Origin: Catenuloplanes atrovinosus | Lineage (GTDB): Bacteria; Actinomycetota; Actinomycetes; Mycobacteriales; Micromonosporaceae | NCBI RefSeq assembly: GCF_031458235.1 | Contig: NZ_JAVDYB010000001.1 | Span: forward strand, 5,256,001-5,320,000 | DNA: 64,000 nt | Direction of reading: 5' to 3' | Part shown: one piece after another, positions 1 through 8,323 of the stretch | How the letters are laid out: each line of letters starts with the position of its first letter | Position numbering within the stretch: position 1 is the first letter of the stretch | Notes under the pieces: generated by a model | The model's input: only the letters and a program-made list of their open reading frames with translations | Databases searched by the model: none | What the model was told of the DNA's origin: nothing | Made by a program: the position numbers and the translations under genes

Positions 1-506
1 GCGCCGAAATACTGGCAGACCCGGAAGACGGTCAGGTAGATCAGGTAGCCCCACTGAATGGTGGGCGCCACCTCCATCACCGACTTACCGTTCCGCAGCG
101 TGTGCCGGTAATAGTCCGGCATCGGCGGCAGGCCCACGTCCGAGATCGCGCGGCCGTCCAGGAACAGCTTCGCCCGGCCCTCCTCGTCCGCCGCGATCTT
201 GTACGGCGACGCCGGGTTGACCCGGACGGAGACCACGGTGCGGCGCAGGCCGTACGGCCCGCCGGTCAGGATGATCTCCTCCGGCGGGCGGCGCAGCGCG
301 GCCTCGCCCAGCTCCGGCAGTGTCCGGTGGTCGAACGAGAAGATGAAGTACGACTTGGGCTTGACCTCGCCGTCCTCCCCGTCGGTGAGCATCGAGCCGT
401 CGAAGGCGACGCCGCCACGCAGCAGGTCCTCCTTGATCACGGCCTCTTTCGGGATGTGCGGGAACCTTGCCATCAGGTCCTCGATGACGTCGGTACGCCT
501 ATCCAT
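1..506 (-). CDS. Radical-SAM-like protein, N-terminal part (cut by window edge)
   Basis: The visible 168 residues begin MDRRTDVIEDLMARFPHI and end at VCQYFGA at the window edge, so the C-terminal part is missing. The start ATG (504-506) follows a GGAG about eight bases upstream. The segment carries a conserved-looking LTGGPYGLRR and, near the edge, QWGYLIYLTVFRVCQYFG. From memory, that last phrase lies just before the CxxxCxxC iron-sulfur motif in a family of actinobacterial radical SAM proteins, but the cysteine motif itself is outside the window, so catalytic identity cannot be verified. It lies downstream of the SARP regulator on the same strand, separated by a terminator-like hairpin, so it probably has its own promoter in 507-676. 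It could instead be an unrelated conserved protein. Confidence 0.5.
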   Translation of the reverse strand, partial: MDRRTDVIEDLMARFPHIPKEAVIKEDLLRGGVAFDGSMLTDGEDGEVKPKSYFIFSFDHRTLPELGEAALRRPPEEIILTGGPYGLRRTVVSVRVNPASPYKIAADEEGRAKLFLDGRAISDVGLPPMPDYYRHTLRNGKSVMEVAPTIQWGYLIYLTVFRVCQYFG

Positions 507-561
507 CCGCGATCTCCGTCCTGCAAGTGGGTCGTGCGTCGACTCCCAGCGAGCAATTGTC

Positions 562-589
562 CACCTGGCGCGCACCCGACTGCCAGGTG
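562..589. promoter_or_regulatory. Short inverted repeat upstream of the radical-SAM-like gene
   Basis: Arms CACCTGGC (562-569) and GCCAGGTG (582-589) are perfectly complementary with a 12-base spacer. The repeat lies 56 bases upstream of the ATG at 506, in the only region that can hold that gene's promoter. An operator role is inference. Confidence 0.3.
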
Positions 590-676
590 ATGGTCAACAA
601 CTCCGGTGTACCCGGGTGGGGCCAGGTTGACAAAGGCTCGGTCTCCACCTCACCATCCGTCCTCGGCGAACACCCC

Positions 677-700
677 GGGGGCACTGACCGCTGTGCCCCC
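677..700 (-). terminator. Terminator-like hairpin after the SARP regulator
   Basis: Perfect 8-bp arms GGGGGCAC (677-684) and GTGCCCCC (693-700) with an 8-base loop, 13 bases past the stop codon of the minus-strand gene ending at 713. There is no U tract, which is common for actinobacterial terminators. Confidence 0.55.
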
Positions 701-712
701 TGTCACGGCGGC

Positions 713-3700
713 TCAGGGGGTGGGCAGCAGCGCGACCGCCGCCTCCCGGGACAGTCCGCGCCCGCGCGCCACCGCGGCCGCGAACGCCGTCTCCCCCAGC
801 TCCGCCGCCAGCGCGTCGGTCAGCGCCGCCACGTCCATGCTCAGCCGGTCCGGCCCGCCCCGGATCGCCTCCACCGCGCCCGGCAACTCCGCCGCGTCGG
901 CCGGCCGCCCCTCCGCCCGGCGCAGGAACGCGAGCGCCACGCCGGCCCGGGCCAGCACCGGGATGTCCGCGGACCGGATCGCGGCCGCCACCGCGCCGGG
1001 CAGCAGCGCGGCGGCCGTCTCCGGGTCCCCGCGCAGCGCCGCGATCACCGCCAGTCCGCAGTCGATCAACACGTCGACCTGCGGCGGCGCGGTCCGGGCC
1101 GCCGCCATCAGCGCCCGGGAGCGCCGCAGCTGCGCCTCGCCCCGGTCCAGGTCGCCGAGCGCGGCGAACGCGACGCCGAACGACAGGTACGCGAACGACT
1201 GCGCCCGCAGCGACCCGGACTCCGCACACTCCGCCAGCACCGCCTCGAACTCCGCGCGCGCCCGCGCCGGGCCGTCCCGGCGGGCCGCGATCAGCGCGCG
1301 CCAGATGCGCTGGTGCGCCAGGTCGTCGCTCACGTTCAGCGTGCGCAGCAGCGTGGTCGACTCGTCGAGCACGGAGAGCGCCGCGTCGAACTCGCCGGCC
1401 ACCGACAGCGCCTCGGACAGCTCGGTGAGCGACACCGCGAGCCCCAGCCGCTCGCCGAGGTCGCGGAAGATCGCGCAGGCGGTCTCCAGCTCCTCGCGCC
1501 GGCCGGCCGGGTCGCCGTCGTTCTCCCGCACGTGCGACCGGATCACGTGCATCATGGCGTGCAACCACGGATCGGGCCCGGCCAGGTGCCGCTCCATCAC
1601 CGCGAGCGCGGCCGGCGTGTCGTCCTCGAAGACCGGCAGGCCCGCCTCGATCAGCGCGATGAACGGATGCCGGTGCGCCCCGCCCAGCCCGTCCAGCACC
1701 GCACGGATCTTGGCCAGCGCCGCCGCCTGATCGATCTCGGTGAACCGCGGAAGCAGGCCCGCGACCAGCACGATCGCGCGCGCGTCGGCCGGCGCCGGGC
1801 CGGGCAGCGCGGCCGCGGCGCCGCACCACTCCAGCGCCTCGGCCTGCTTGCCGGTCACGATCCAGTACATGCACAGCGCCGCGGCCAGCCGGACCGCGGT
1901 GTCCGCGTCGCCGGCCTCCACCGCGAACCGCAGCGCCGCGATCAGGTCCGCGTGCGCGCCGTCCAGCCGGGCCAGCCACGCCAGCTGCTCCGCGCGGCGC
2001 AGGTGCGGCTCGGCCTCCTCGGCCAGCGACAGGAAGTGCCGCGCGTGCGCGACCCGGGTCCGGTGGGCCTCGCCGGACACCGAGAGGCGCTCCGCCGCGT
2101 ACGCCGCGATGGTGTCCAGCATCCGGTAGCGCGGCTCGGCCGCGTCCGCCGCGGACGCGATCTGCACCAATGAGCGGTCGACCAGGGAGAGCAGCACGTC
2201 GCCGGGCACGCCGGAGACCGCCTCCGCGTCGGCCGGGGTGAACGCGCCCGGGAACACGGCCAGCCGCTCCGCGAGCCGCGCCTCCTCCGCGTCCAGCAGG
2301 TCCCAGCTCCAGGCCACCACCGCGCGCAGCGTCCGGTGCCGGGGCAGCGCGGTCCGGCTGCCGCCGGTGAGCAGCGCGAACCGGTCGTCGAGCCGGCGCA
2401 CCACCTCGTGGATCGGCAGCGCCCGCAGCCGCGCCGCGGCCAGCTCGATCGCCAGCGGCATCCCGTCGAGCCGGCGGCAGACCTCCACCACCGCGCCCAC
2501 GGTGGCGTCGTCGACCGCGAAGTCCGGCCGGGCCGCGACCGCGCGGTCCCGGAACAGCCGCACCGCCGCCCAGCCGAGCGCGTCCGGCGCGCGCACCTCC
2601 GCCGCCGGAGGAAGATCCAGCGGGGGTACGGGACAGAGCACCTCCCCGGCGATCCCCAGGCGCTCCCGGCTGGTCGCGATGATCCGCAGTCGCGGGCAGC
2701 GGCCGAGCAGCTCGTCCGCGAGCCGGGCCGCGCCGGCGACCACGTGCTCGCAATTGTCCAGCACCAGCACCGCCTCGTGCGGCGCCAGCAGCTCCACCAG
2801 CCGGTCGATCGGCGACGACACGCCCGCCCCCGGCCGGCGCGTGCCGCCGAACGCGGTCACCCGCAGCCGTTGCAGCGCGCCGAGCGCGGCCTGCGCCACG
2901 TCGTCGTCCGAGGCCACCGGCGCCAGCTCGACCAGCCACACGCCGATGCCGGCGCTCCCGGCCGTACCCTCGAAGATCTCCTGGGCGACCGTGGTCGCCA
3001 GCCGCGTCTTGCCGGCGCCGCCCGGACCGACCAGCGTGACCAGCCGGCCCTCGGCGAGTTGCTTGGTGAGCAGCGCGCGCTCCGGTTCGCGGCCGACGAA
3101 GCTGTTCAGCGCGGCGCGCAGGTTGGTCCCCGCGGCCGGCGAGGCGGACGGCCGCGGCTGCCCGCGCAGCGCGGCCAGGTGCACCGCCTGCACCTCCGGC
3201 GACGGGTCCACGCCCAGCTCGGCGGCGAGCCGCTGGCGCAGCTGCGCGTAGGCGGCCAGCGCCTCGGCGACGCGACCGTCCGCGATCAGCGCGCGCATGC
3301 GCAGCGCCTGCACGCGCTCGCGCAGCGGGTGCGCGAGCGCCAGCTCGCCCAGCTCCGCGACGAGTTCCGCCGGCACGCCCGCGTCACCGGCCGCGGTGAG
3401 CTCCGCCTCGGCCCGGTCCTCCGCCGCCGTGAGCCGCAGCTCCTCCAGCCGGGCGGCGGCTCCCAGCGCGTACGGCGCGTCGGCCGCGTCGGCCAGTGCG
3501 GCGCCGCGCCACAGCCGCAGCGCGTCCCGCAGCGTGGCACCGGCCTCCTCGGCGCGTCCCGCGCGCAGCGCCCGCCGCCCGTCCGCCACCAGCCGCTCGA
3601 ACTCGGCCGCGTCCACCGCGTCCGCCGGCAGCTCCAGCAGGTATCCGGCCGGCGTCGACCGCAGCACGCCCCCGTCCGGCAGCGCCCGCCGCAGTCGCGA

Positions 3701-3898
3701 CACCAGCTGCTGCACCGCCCCCACCGGATCCGCCGGCGCCCCGTCCGCCCACAGCGCGTCCGCCAGCGCCGCCACCGGCACGGCCCGCCCCGGCTCCAGC
3801 GCCAGCCGGATCAGCAGCGCGCGCAGCCGTCCCCCGGCCACCTCGACGGCCACCCCGTCGGCGGCCACCTCCAGCGGCCCCAGAATTCCCACCCGCAC
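713..3898 (-). CDS. AfsR/SARP-type transcriptional regulator (BTAD + NB-ARC)
   Basis: A 1061-residue STAND-type regulator. The N-terminal part (about 1-90; RVGILGPLEV, then ALWADGAP and QLVSRLRRAL) is the OmpR-like winged helix that binds DNA in SARP proteins. About 95-250 is the bacterial transcriptional activator (BTAD) helical domain. An NTPase module follows with P-loop GPGGAGKT near residue 287, a VLVLDNCEH Walker B-like strand, and GMPLAIELAAARL, the NB-ARC GxP motif. The C-terminal 500 residues are Ala/Arg-rich helical, TPR-like and without a recognisable catalytic motif. Family members activate secondary metabolism or export genes upon NTP and ligand sensing. It is transcribed toward the radical-SAM-like gene and lies downstream of the drrAB-type exporter genes with a 307-bp gap, so control of that exporter is plausible but only inferred. 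The start is GTG; no strong ribosome site is visible. Confidence 0.9.
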   Translation of the reverse strand: MRVGILGPLEVAADGVAVEVAGGRLRALLIRLALEPGRAVPVAALADALWADGAPADPVGAVQQLVSRLRRALPDGGVLRSTPAGYLLELPADAVDAAEFERLVADGRRALRAGRAEEAGATLRDALRLWRGAALADAADAPYALGAAARLEELRLTAAEDRAEAELTAAGDAGVPAELVAELGELALAHPLRERVQALRMRALIADGRVAEALAAYAQLRQRLAAELGVDPSPEVQAVHLAALRGQPRPSASPAAGTNLRAALNSFVGREPERALLTKQLAEGRLVTLVGPGGAGKTRLATTVAQEIFEGTAGSAGIGVWLVELAPVASDDDVAQAALGALQRLRVTAFGGTRRPGAGVSSPIDRLVELLAPHEAVLVLDNCEHVVAGAARLADELLGRCPRLRIIATSRERLGIAGEVLCPVPPLDLPPAAEVRAPDALGWAAVRLFRDRAVAARPDFAVDDATVGAVVEVCRRLDGMPLAIELAAARLRALPIHEVVRRLDDRFALLTGGSRTALPRHRTLRAVVAWSWDLLDAEEARLAERLAVFPGAFTPADAEAVSGVPGDVLLSLVDRSLVQIASAADAAEPRYRMLDTIAAYAAERLSVSGEAHRTRVAHARHFLSLAEEAEPHLRRAEQLAWLARLDGAHADLIAALRFAVEAGDADTAVRLAAALCMYWIVTGKQAEALEWCGAAAALPGPAPADARAIVLVAGLLPRFTEIDQAAALAKIRAVLDGLGGAHRHPFIALIEAGLPVFEDDTPAALAVMERHLAGPDPWLHAMMHVIRSHVRENDGDPAGRREELETACAIFRDLGERLGLAVSLTELSEALSVAGEFDAALSVLDESTTLLRTLNVSDDLAHQRIWRALIAARRDGPARARAEFEAVLAECAESGSLRAQSFAYLSFGVAFAALGDLDRGEAQLRRSRALMAAARTAPPQVDVLIDCGLAVIAALRGDPETAAALLPGAVAAAIRSADIPVLARAGVALAFLRRAEGRPADAAELPGAVEAIRGGPDRLSMDVAALTDALAAELGETAFAAAVARGRGLSREAAVALLPTP

Positions 3899-4205
3899 CA
3901 GGCCACTGTCTCACCCCCACGCCTTCCCGCACTCCCCCACGGGGCGCAGCCCTCTCTCATCCCCGGGTGGTAGCTCGACCGCACGCCGTACGACGCGAGC
4001 GCCGCCGGCCCGGCGGAGACGCCGAACTCGCGGGAACGGTGGCCGGGTGCGGGATCGGACGAGGAACCGCCCTCGGACGAGCCGCCTGCCGCGAGCCGCC
4101 GCCGGGGCGGTCTCCGAGGTGCGGCGGCCTGCCGCTGGTGGACAGCGGCGGAGCCGCCGCCGGCCCGGGGAGAGGCGCGGCGGCGGCGGACCCGGTGGCA
4201 GGGGG
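3899..4205. other. Intergenic, no gene seen
   Basis: This 307-bp gap separates the exporter permease stop from the SARP gene start, both minus strand, so it must contain the regulator's promoter. It is rich in CCGCCG-type runs, and short GC hairpins are possible around 4130-4160. I recognise no convincing -10 box or coding segment. Confidence 0.4.
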
Positions 4206-5039
4206 TCAGGTGCGGCGGCGGTAGGCGCGGACCGCGAGGGGGGCGAAGACGACCAGGATGGCGAGGGACCAGGCGAGGGTCTTGAGGACCGGGGCGCCGG
4301 CGGGGGTGTCGCCGAGCATCAGGGCGCGGGCGGCCTCCATCGCGTGGGTGGCGGGGTTGATGGTGACCCAGGCCTGCAGCCAGCCGGGGAGCGTGTCGGT
4401 CGGGACCATCATGTTGGTGCCGAACGTCAGCGGGAACATCACCAGGAAGCCGAGGCCCTGCACCGCGCCGGGCGACCGGACCACCATGCCGATCAGCACG
4501 GACACCCAGCTCAGGCAGAAGCCGAACGTCATGGTGACCAGCGCGGCGGCGAGCAGCTGGAGCGGGTCGGTGCCGATCCGGAAGCCGATCGCGTAGCCGA
4601 ACGCCAGCAGCACCAGGATCGCGACCACGAACCGGATCAGGTCGCCGAGCACGGAGCCGATCAGCGGCGCGGACCGGGCGATCGGCAGGCTGCGGAAGCG
4701 GTCGAAGACGCCCTTCTCGATGTCGGTGTTGAGGTTGGTGCCGGTCACCGTGGACGCGAACATGACGGTCTGCACCATGATCGCGGGCAGCAGGAACTGC
4801 AGGTAGTCGTGGGTGGAGCCGGCGATCGCGCCGCCCAGCAGGTAGACGAAGATGACGACGAACAGCACCGGCTGGAGCGTCACGTCCAGCAGTTGCTCCG
4901 GCGTGCGCAGCGTCTTGAGCAGGCTGCGCTTCGCCAACTGCAGGCTGTGCCGCACCAGGCCGAACGGCCGGGGCCGCGGGCGGACCGGGATCGCGTGGGC
5001 GTCGGTCAGCGCGGACGCCGTACCCGTGGAGGTGGTCAT
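4206..5039 (-). CDS. ABC-2 type transporter permease, DrrB-like
   Basis: 277 residues with about six hydrophobic helices, the first around VTLQPVLFVVIFVYLLGGA (near residues 52-70). The phrase EKGVFDRFRSLPIARS after the second helix is characteristic of the DrrB/ABC-2 permease family of drug and lipid exporters. The final helix ends in a basic tail (RAYRRRT). Its start overlaps the end of the ATPase gene by four bases (ATGA), so the two are translationally coupled and form one half-transporter pair in the cytoplasmic membrane. The substrate cannot be told from sequence; actinomycete homologues export antibiotics, glycolipids or unknown compounds. No biosynthetic cluster is visible in the window. 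Confidence 0.93.
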   Translation of the reverse strand: MTTSTGTASALTDAHAIPVRPRPRPFGLVRHSLQLAKRSLLKTLRTPEQLLDVTLQPVLFVVIFVYLLGGAIAGSTHDYLQFLLPAIMVQTVMFASTVTGTNLNTDIEKGVFDRFRSLPIARSAPLIGSVLGDLIRFVVAILVLLAFGYAIGFRIGTDPLQLLAAALVTMTFGFCLSWVSVLIGMVVRSPGAVQGLGFLVMFPLTFGTNMMVPTDTLPGWLQAWVTINPATHAMEAARALMLGDTPAGAPVLKTLAWSLAILVVFAPLAVRAYRRRT

Positions 5040-5989
5040 GCGGGTTGCTCCTCACGCGTGTCGTGGCGGCCGGTCAGGCTGAAGAAGACCTCGTCCAGGC
5101 TGGGCAGGCGCAGCGCCAGCTCCAGCACCGGGATGCCGGCCGCCGCGAGCTGCCGGACCACGTGGCCGAGCGCGGCGTCGCCGTCGACCGGCACGGTGAG
5201 CACGCCGCGGCTGGGCGACTCCGGCGCCACGCCGGCCACGCCGTGCAGAATGTCCGCGACCGCGGGCGCGTGCTCCGGGTCGAGCGGGCGGACCACCACG
5301 GTCTGGCCGCCGACGATGTGCTTGAGCTGCGCGGGCGTGCCGTGCGCGATGACCCTGCCGTGGTTGATCACGGAGATCTCGTCCGCGAGAGCGTCCGCCT
5401 CCTCCAGGTACTGCGTGGTGAGCAGCACGGTCACGCCGTCGGTGACCAGGTTGCGGACCATGGCCCAGACGTCGTCGCGCTTGGCCGGGTCGAGACCGGT
5501 GGTCGGCTCGTCCAGGTAGATCACGTCCGGCCGGCCGACCAGGCTCGCGGCCAGGTCGAGGCGGCGTCGCATGCCGCCGGAGTAGGTCTTGACCGGGCGC
5601 CCGCCGGCCTCGGTCAGGTCGAACTGCGCCAGCAGTTCGACCGCGCGGGCCCGGCCCTCGGCGCCGCGGTAGTCCAGCAGCGCGGCGATCAGCCGCAGGT
5701 TCTGCATGCCGGTCAGGTCCTCGTCGACGGACGCGTACTGCCCGGTGAGGCCGATCAGGCGGCGCACCTTGACCGCGTCCTTGACCACGTCGTAGCCGCC
5801 GACCGTGGCGCGCCCGCCGTCCGGGCGCAGCAGCGTGGCCAGGATTCGGACCGCCGTGGTCTTGCCGGCGCCGTTCGGCCCGAGCACGCCGAGCACGGTG
5901 CCCGGCCTGCCGATCAGGTCCACGCCGTCCAGCGCGGTCGTCTTTCCGTAGCGTTTCACCAGGCCCTCGGCCTGGAATGCGGCGGTCAT
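5036..5989 (-). CDS. ABC transporter ATP-binding protein, DrrA-like
   Basis: About 317 residues from the preferred ATG at 5989 (protein starts MTAAFQAEGLVKRYG), which follows GAGGGGTG at proper spacing. The frame stays open upstream to 6073, but those residues look non-coding. Walker A is GPNGAGKTT, the Q-loop is GLTGQYASVDEDLTG, the ABC signature is YSGGMRRRLDLA, Walker B is VIYLDEPTTGLDP and the switch histidine region is VLLTTQYLEEAD. The C-terminal 90 residues, ending in PSLDEVFFSLTG, are the DrrA-type extension that regulates the ATPase and contacts the permease. It energises export with the overlapping DrrB-like permease. Confidence 0.95.
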   Translation of the reverse strand: MTAAFQAEGLVKRYGKTTALDGVDLIGRPGTVLGVLGPNGAGKTTAVRILATLLRPDGGRATVGGYDVVKDAVKVRRLIGLTGQYASVDEDLTGMQNLRLIAALLDYRGAEGRARAVELLAQFDLTEAGGRPVKTYSGGMRRRLDLAASLVGRPDVIYLDEPTTGLDPAKRDDVWAMVRNLVTDGVTVLLTTQYLEEADALADEISVINHGRVIAHGTPAQLKHIVGGQTVVVRPLDPEHAPAVADILHGVAGVAPESPSRGVLTVPVDGDAALGHVVRQLAAAGIPVLELALRLPSLDEVFFSLTGRHDTREEQPA

Positions 5990-6085
5990 GGTCACCCCTC
6001 GGGTCATCGTCGCGGTGTTGCGATCCCAAGACTGCGGGGCGGCGCTGACAGCACGGGCACAGATCACTGACACGGCCCGGGCGGC

Positions 6086-6802
6086 TCATGTCAGGCCGGC
6101 GACCACGTCCAGCGCGAACGGGCGGATGACCTCGGTGACGGTGCGGTCCAGGATGCCGGGCAGCGTCCGGGCCGTGACCCGGTTCTCCTCCGGGATGTCC
6201 GACTCGGCGGCGAACGACGGCTGGTAGGTGAGGTCGATTCGCGCGTTGCCGTCCCGGATCACGCAGTCGTAGAGCACGTTCACGGTGTCCAGGTCCGCGA
6301 CGCCGACGCACAGCGACTCGTCGCCGGCGCCGGCGATCACGGTTTCCGCGCTCAGCACCCGCGCCTGCCGGATCAGGCTCGACCGGTTCGCGAAGCCCTC
6401 GCGCGCCTTGTCGATGCCGCTCGACCGCCAGTCGCGGTACCGGTAGGTCACGGCGATGTCCAGCGTGCCGCGATCGGCGAACTCGATCGCGCAGGTGTTC
6501 TCCGGGTCGCCGAGGCCGCCCAGGCCCTTGCCGTCGAGCGGCGTCCCGGCGCCGATCAGCTCCCGGGTCTGCGCGCCGGTCAGCGTGGCGCACACCCGCG
6601 GCGGCGTGCGGTGCGGCCCGTCGGGGAAGGTCAGGTAGCGGATGCCGAGGAACGCGGCCGGCAGCACCACGGCCACGGACAGGACCGCGGACAGCACGAT
6701 CAGCGCGATCGCGGCCGGGTTCCGCCGTCGTGGCGCGGGCGCCGGTGGCTGCCCGCCCACGAACACGAACGGCGGCGACTGCTGGGGCTGGTACGGATGC
6801 AC
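6086..6802 (-). CDS. Membrane-anchored exported protein with Pro-rich cytoplasmic tail
   Basis: 238 residues. The first 30 are Pro/Gln-rich and end in a basic patch (PRRRNP), followed by one transmembrane helix (about 31-52, AIALIVLSAVLSVAVVLPAA), so residues after 55 are predicted outside the membrane. The outer domain has three cysteines (RVCATLTG, NTCAIEF, LYDCVIRD) plus LCVGV, which could form disulfides. The layout resembles DUF3558-like actinobacterial exported proteins, but I cannot assign it. It sits between the mmsA gene (37-bp gap) and the exporter ATPase (96-bp gap), all minus strand. Confidence 0.75.
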   Translation of the reverse strand: MHPYQPQQSPPFVFVGGQPPAPAPRRRNPAAIALIVLSAVLSVAVVLPAAFLGIRYLTFPDGPHRTPPRVCATLTGAQTRELIGAGTPLDGKGLGGLGDPENTCAIEFADRGTLDIAVTYRYRDWRSSGIDKAREGFANRSSLIRQARVLSAETVIAGAGDESLCVGVADLDTVNVLYDCVIRDGNARIDLTYQPSFAAESDIPEENRVTARTLPGILDRTVTEVIRPFALDVVAGLT

Positions 6803-6838
6803 GCACGCACCCTAGTCAGCCGCCGCCGGGCGCGCGCG

Positions 6839-8323
6839 TCAGCTCTGCGTGGGGAAGCCCAGGTTGAGCCCGCCGTGCGACGGGTCCAGCCAGCGGCTGG
6901 TGACGACCTTGCCGCGGGTGAAGAAGTGCACGCCCTCCAGCCCGTGCGCGTGGGTGTCGCCGAACAGCGAGGCCTTCCAGCCGCCGAACGAGTAGTAGGC
7001 CATCGGCACCGGGATCGGCACGTTCACGCCCACCATGCCGACCTCCACCTCGTGCTGGAAGCGCCGGGCCGCGCCGCCGTCGTTGGTGAAGATCGCGGTG
7101 CCGTTGCCGTACGGCGAGTCGTTGACCAGGGTGAGCGCCTCGTCGTACGAGCCCGTGCGGACCACGGAGAGCACCGGGCCGAAGATCTCGTCCCGGTAGA
7201 TCGACATGTCCGGCGTGACGTGGTCGAACAGCGTGGGCCCGAGCCAGAACCCGCCGGGCTCGCCGTCCACGGCCGGGTCGCGGCCGTCCACCACCGCGGT
7301 CGCGCCGGCCTCGACCCCGGCGGCGACGTAGGACGCGACCCGGTCCCGGTGCGCGCCGGTGACCAGCGGGCCCATGTCGCAGCCGCGCCGGCCGTCGCCG
7401 GTCCGGATGCCGGACATCCGGAAAGCGATCTTGGCGACCAACTCGTCCGCGATCGGCTCCACGGCCACCACCACGGAGATCGCCATGCAGCGCTCGCCGG
7501 CCGAGCCGAACCCGGCGTTGACCGCGGCGTCCGCGGCCAGGTCCAGGTCGGCGTCGGGGAGCACGACCATGTGGTTCTTCGCGCCGCCGAGCGCCTGCAC
7601 GCGCTTGCCGGCCGCGGTGCCGCGCTGGTAGACGTACCGGGCGACCGGGGTGGAGCCGACGAACGAGACCGCCTTGACCGCGGGGTGGTCGAGCAGCGCG
7701 TCGACCGCCTCCTTGTCGCCGTGCACCACGTTGAGCACGCCCTCGGGGAGCCCGGCCTCGGCGAACCACTCGGCCAGCAGCACGGCCGCGCCCGGGTCCT
7801 TCTCCGACGGCTTGAGCACGACCGCGTTGCCGGCCGCGATCGCGATCGGCACGAACCACAGCGGGACCATCGCCGGGAAGTTGAACGGGGAGATGACCGC
7901 GACCACGCCGAGCGGCTGGCGGATCGCGTACGAGTCGACGCCGGTGGACACGTTCTCGCTGAAGCCGGCCCGGACCAGGGTGGGGATGCCGCACGCGTAC
8001 TCGACCACCTCGAGGCCGCGCTGCACCTCGCCGGCCGCGTCGGACAGCACCTTGCCGTGCTGCGCGGTGACCACGGCGGCCAGTTCGTCCCGGCGCGCGT
8101 TCATGATCTCCCGGAACGCGAAGAGCACGGCGGACCGCTTCGCCAGGGACGCGTCCCGCCAGCTGCGGGCCGCGTCCGAGGCGACCCGCACGGCCGCGTC
8201 CACGTCGTCCGCGGACGCGAACACCACCGTGTCGGCGACCGTGCCGGTGGCCGGGTCGAAGACGTCACCGGTCCGGGTGGAGGTGCCGGGCCAGGGCTTT
8301 CCGCCCACGAAGTGCGCGATCAC
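6839..8323 (-). CDS. mmsA: CoA-acylating methylmalonate-semialdehyde dehydrogenase
   Basis: 494 residues, the usual MmsA length, converting malonate or methylmalonate semialdehyde plus CoA and NAD+ to acetyl- or propionyl-CoA. The start is GTG at 8323, giving VIAHFVGGKPW as in homologues; the stop of the upstream aminotransferase gene shares one base with it (TAGTG), so they are coupled. Key features are VLKPSEKDPGAA (cofactor pocket), FVGSTPVARYVY, GGAKNHMVVLPDAD and the catalytic cysteine in GSAGERCMA. EIFGPVLSVVR is also typical. With the aminotransferase it forms a pathway for beta-alanine, beta-aminoisobutyrate or related beta-amino acids. The longer open frame upstream lies inside the aminotransferase gene and is not real. 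Confidence 0.95.
   Translation of the reverse strand: MIAHFVGGKPWPGTSTRTGDVFDPATGTVADTVVFASADDVDAAVRVASDAARSWRDASLAKRSAVLFAFREIMNARRDELAAVVTAQHGKVLSDAAGEVQRGLEVVEYACGIPTLVRAGFSENVSTGVDSYAIRQPLGVVAVISPFNFPAMVPLWFVPIAIAAGNAVVLKPSEKDPGAAVLLAEWFAEAGLPEGVLNVVHGDKEAVDALLDHPAVKAVSFVGSTPVARYVYQRGTAAGKRVQALGGAKNHMVVLPDADLDLAADAAVNAGFGSAGERCMAISVVVAVEPIADELVAKIAFRMSGIRTGDGRRGCDMGPLVTGAHRDRVASYVAAGVEAGATAVVDGRDPAVDGEPGGFWLGPTLFDHVTPDMSIYRDEIFGPVLSVVRTGSYDEALTLVNDSPYGNGTAIFTNDGGAARRFQHEVEVGMVGVNVPIPVPMAYYSFGGWKASLFGDTHAHGLEGVHFFTRGKVVTSRWLDPSHGGLNLGFPTQS

Noticed and set aside
594-2939. Long Arg/Gly-rich open frames on both strands of most genes, e.g. here and at 15613-18975, 60141-63053
   Set aside because: High GC leaves alternative frames open. 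These have Arg/Ala/Gly-rich low-complexity products, no family motif, and lie under genes with clear motifs.
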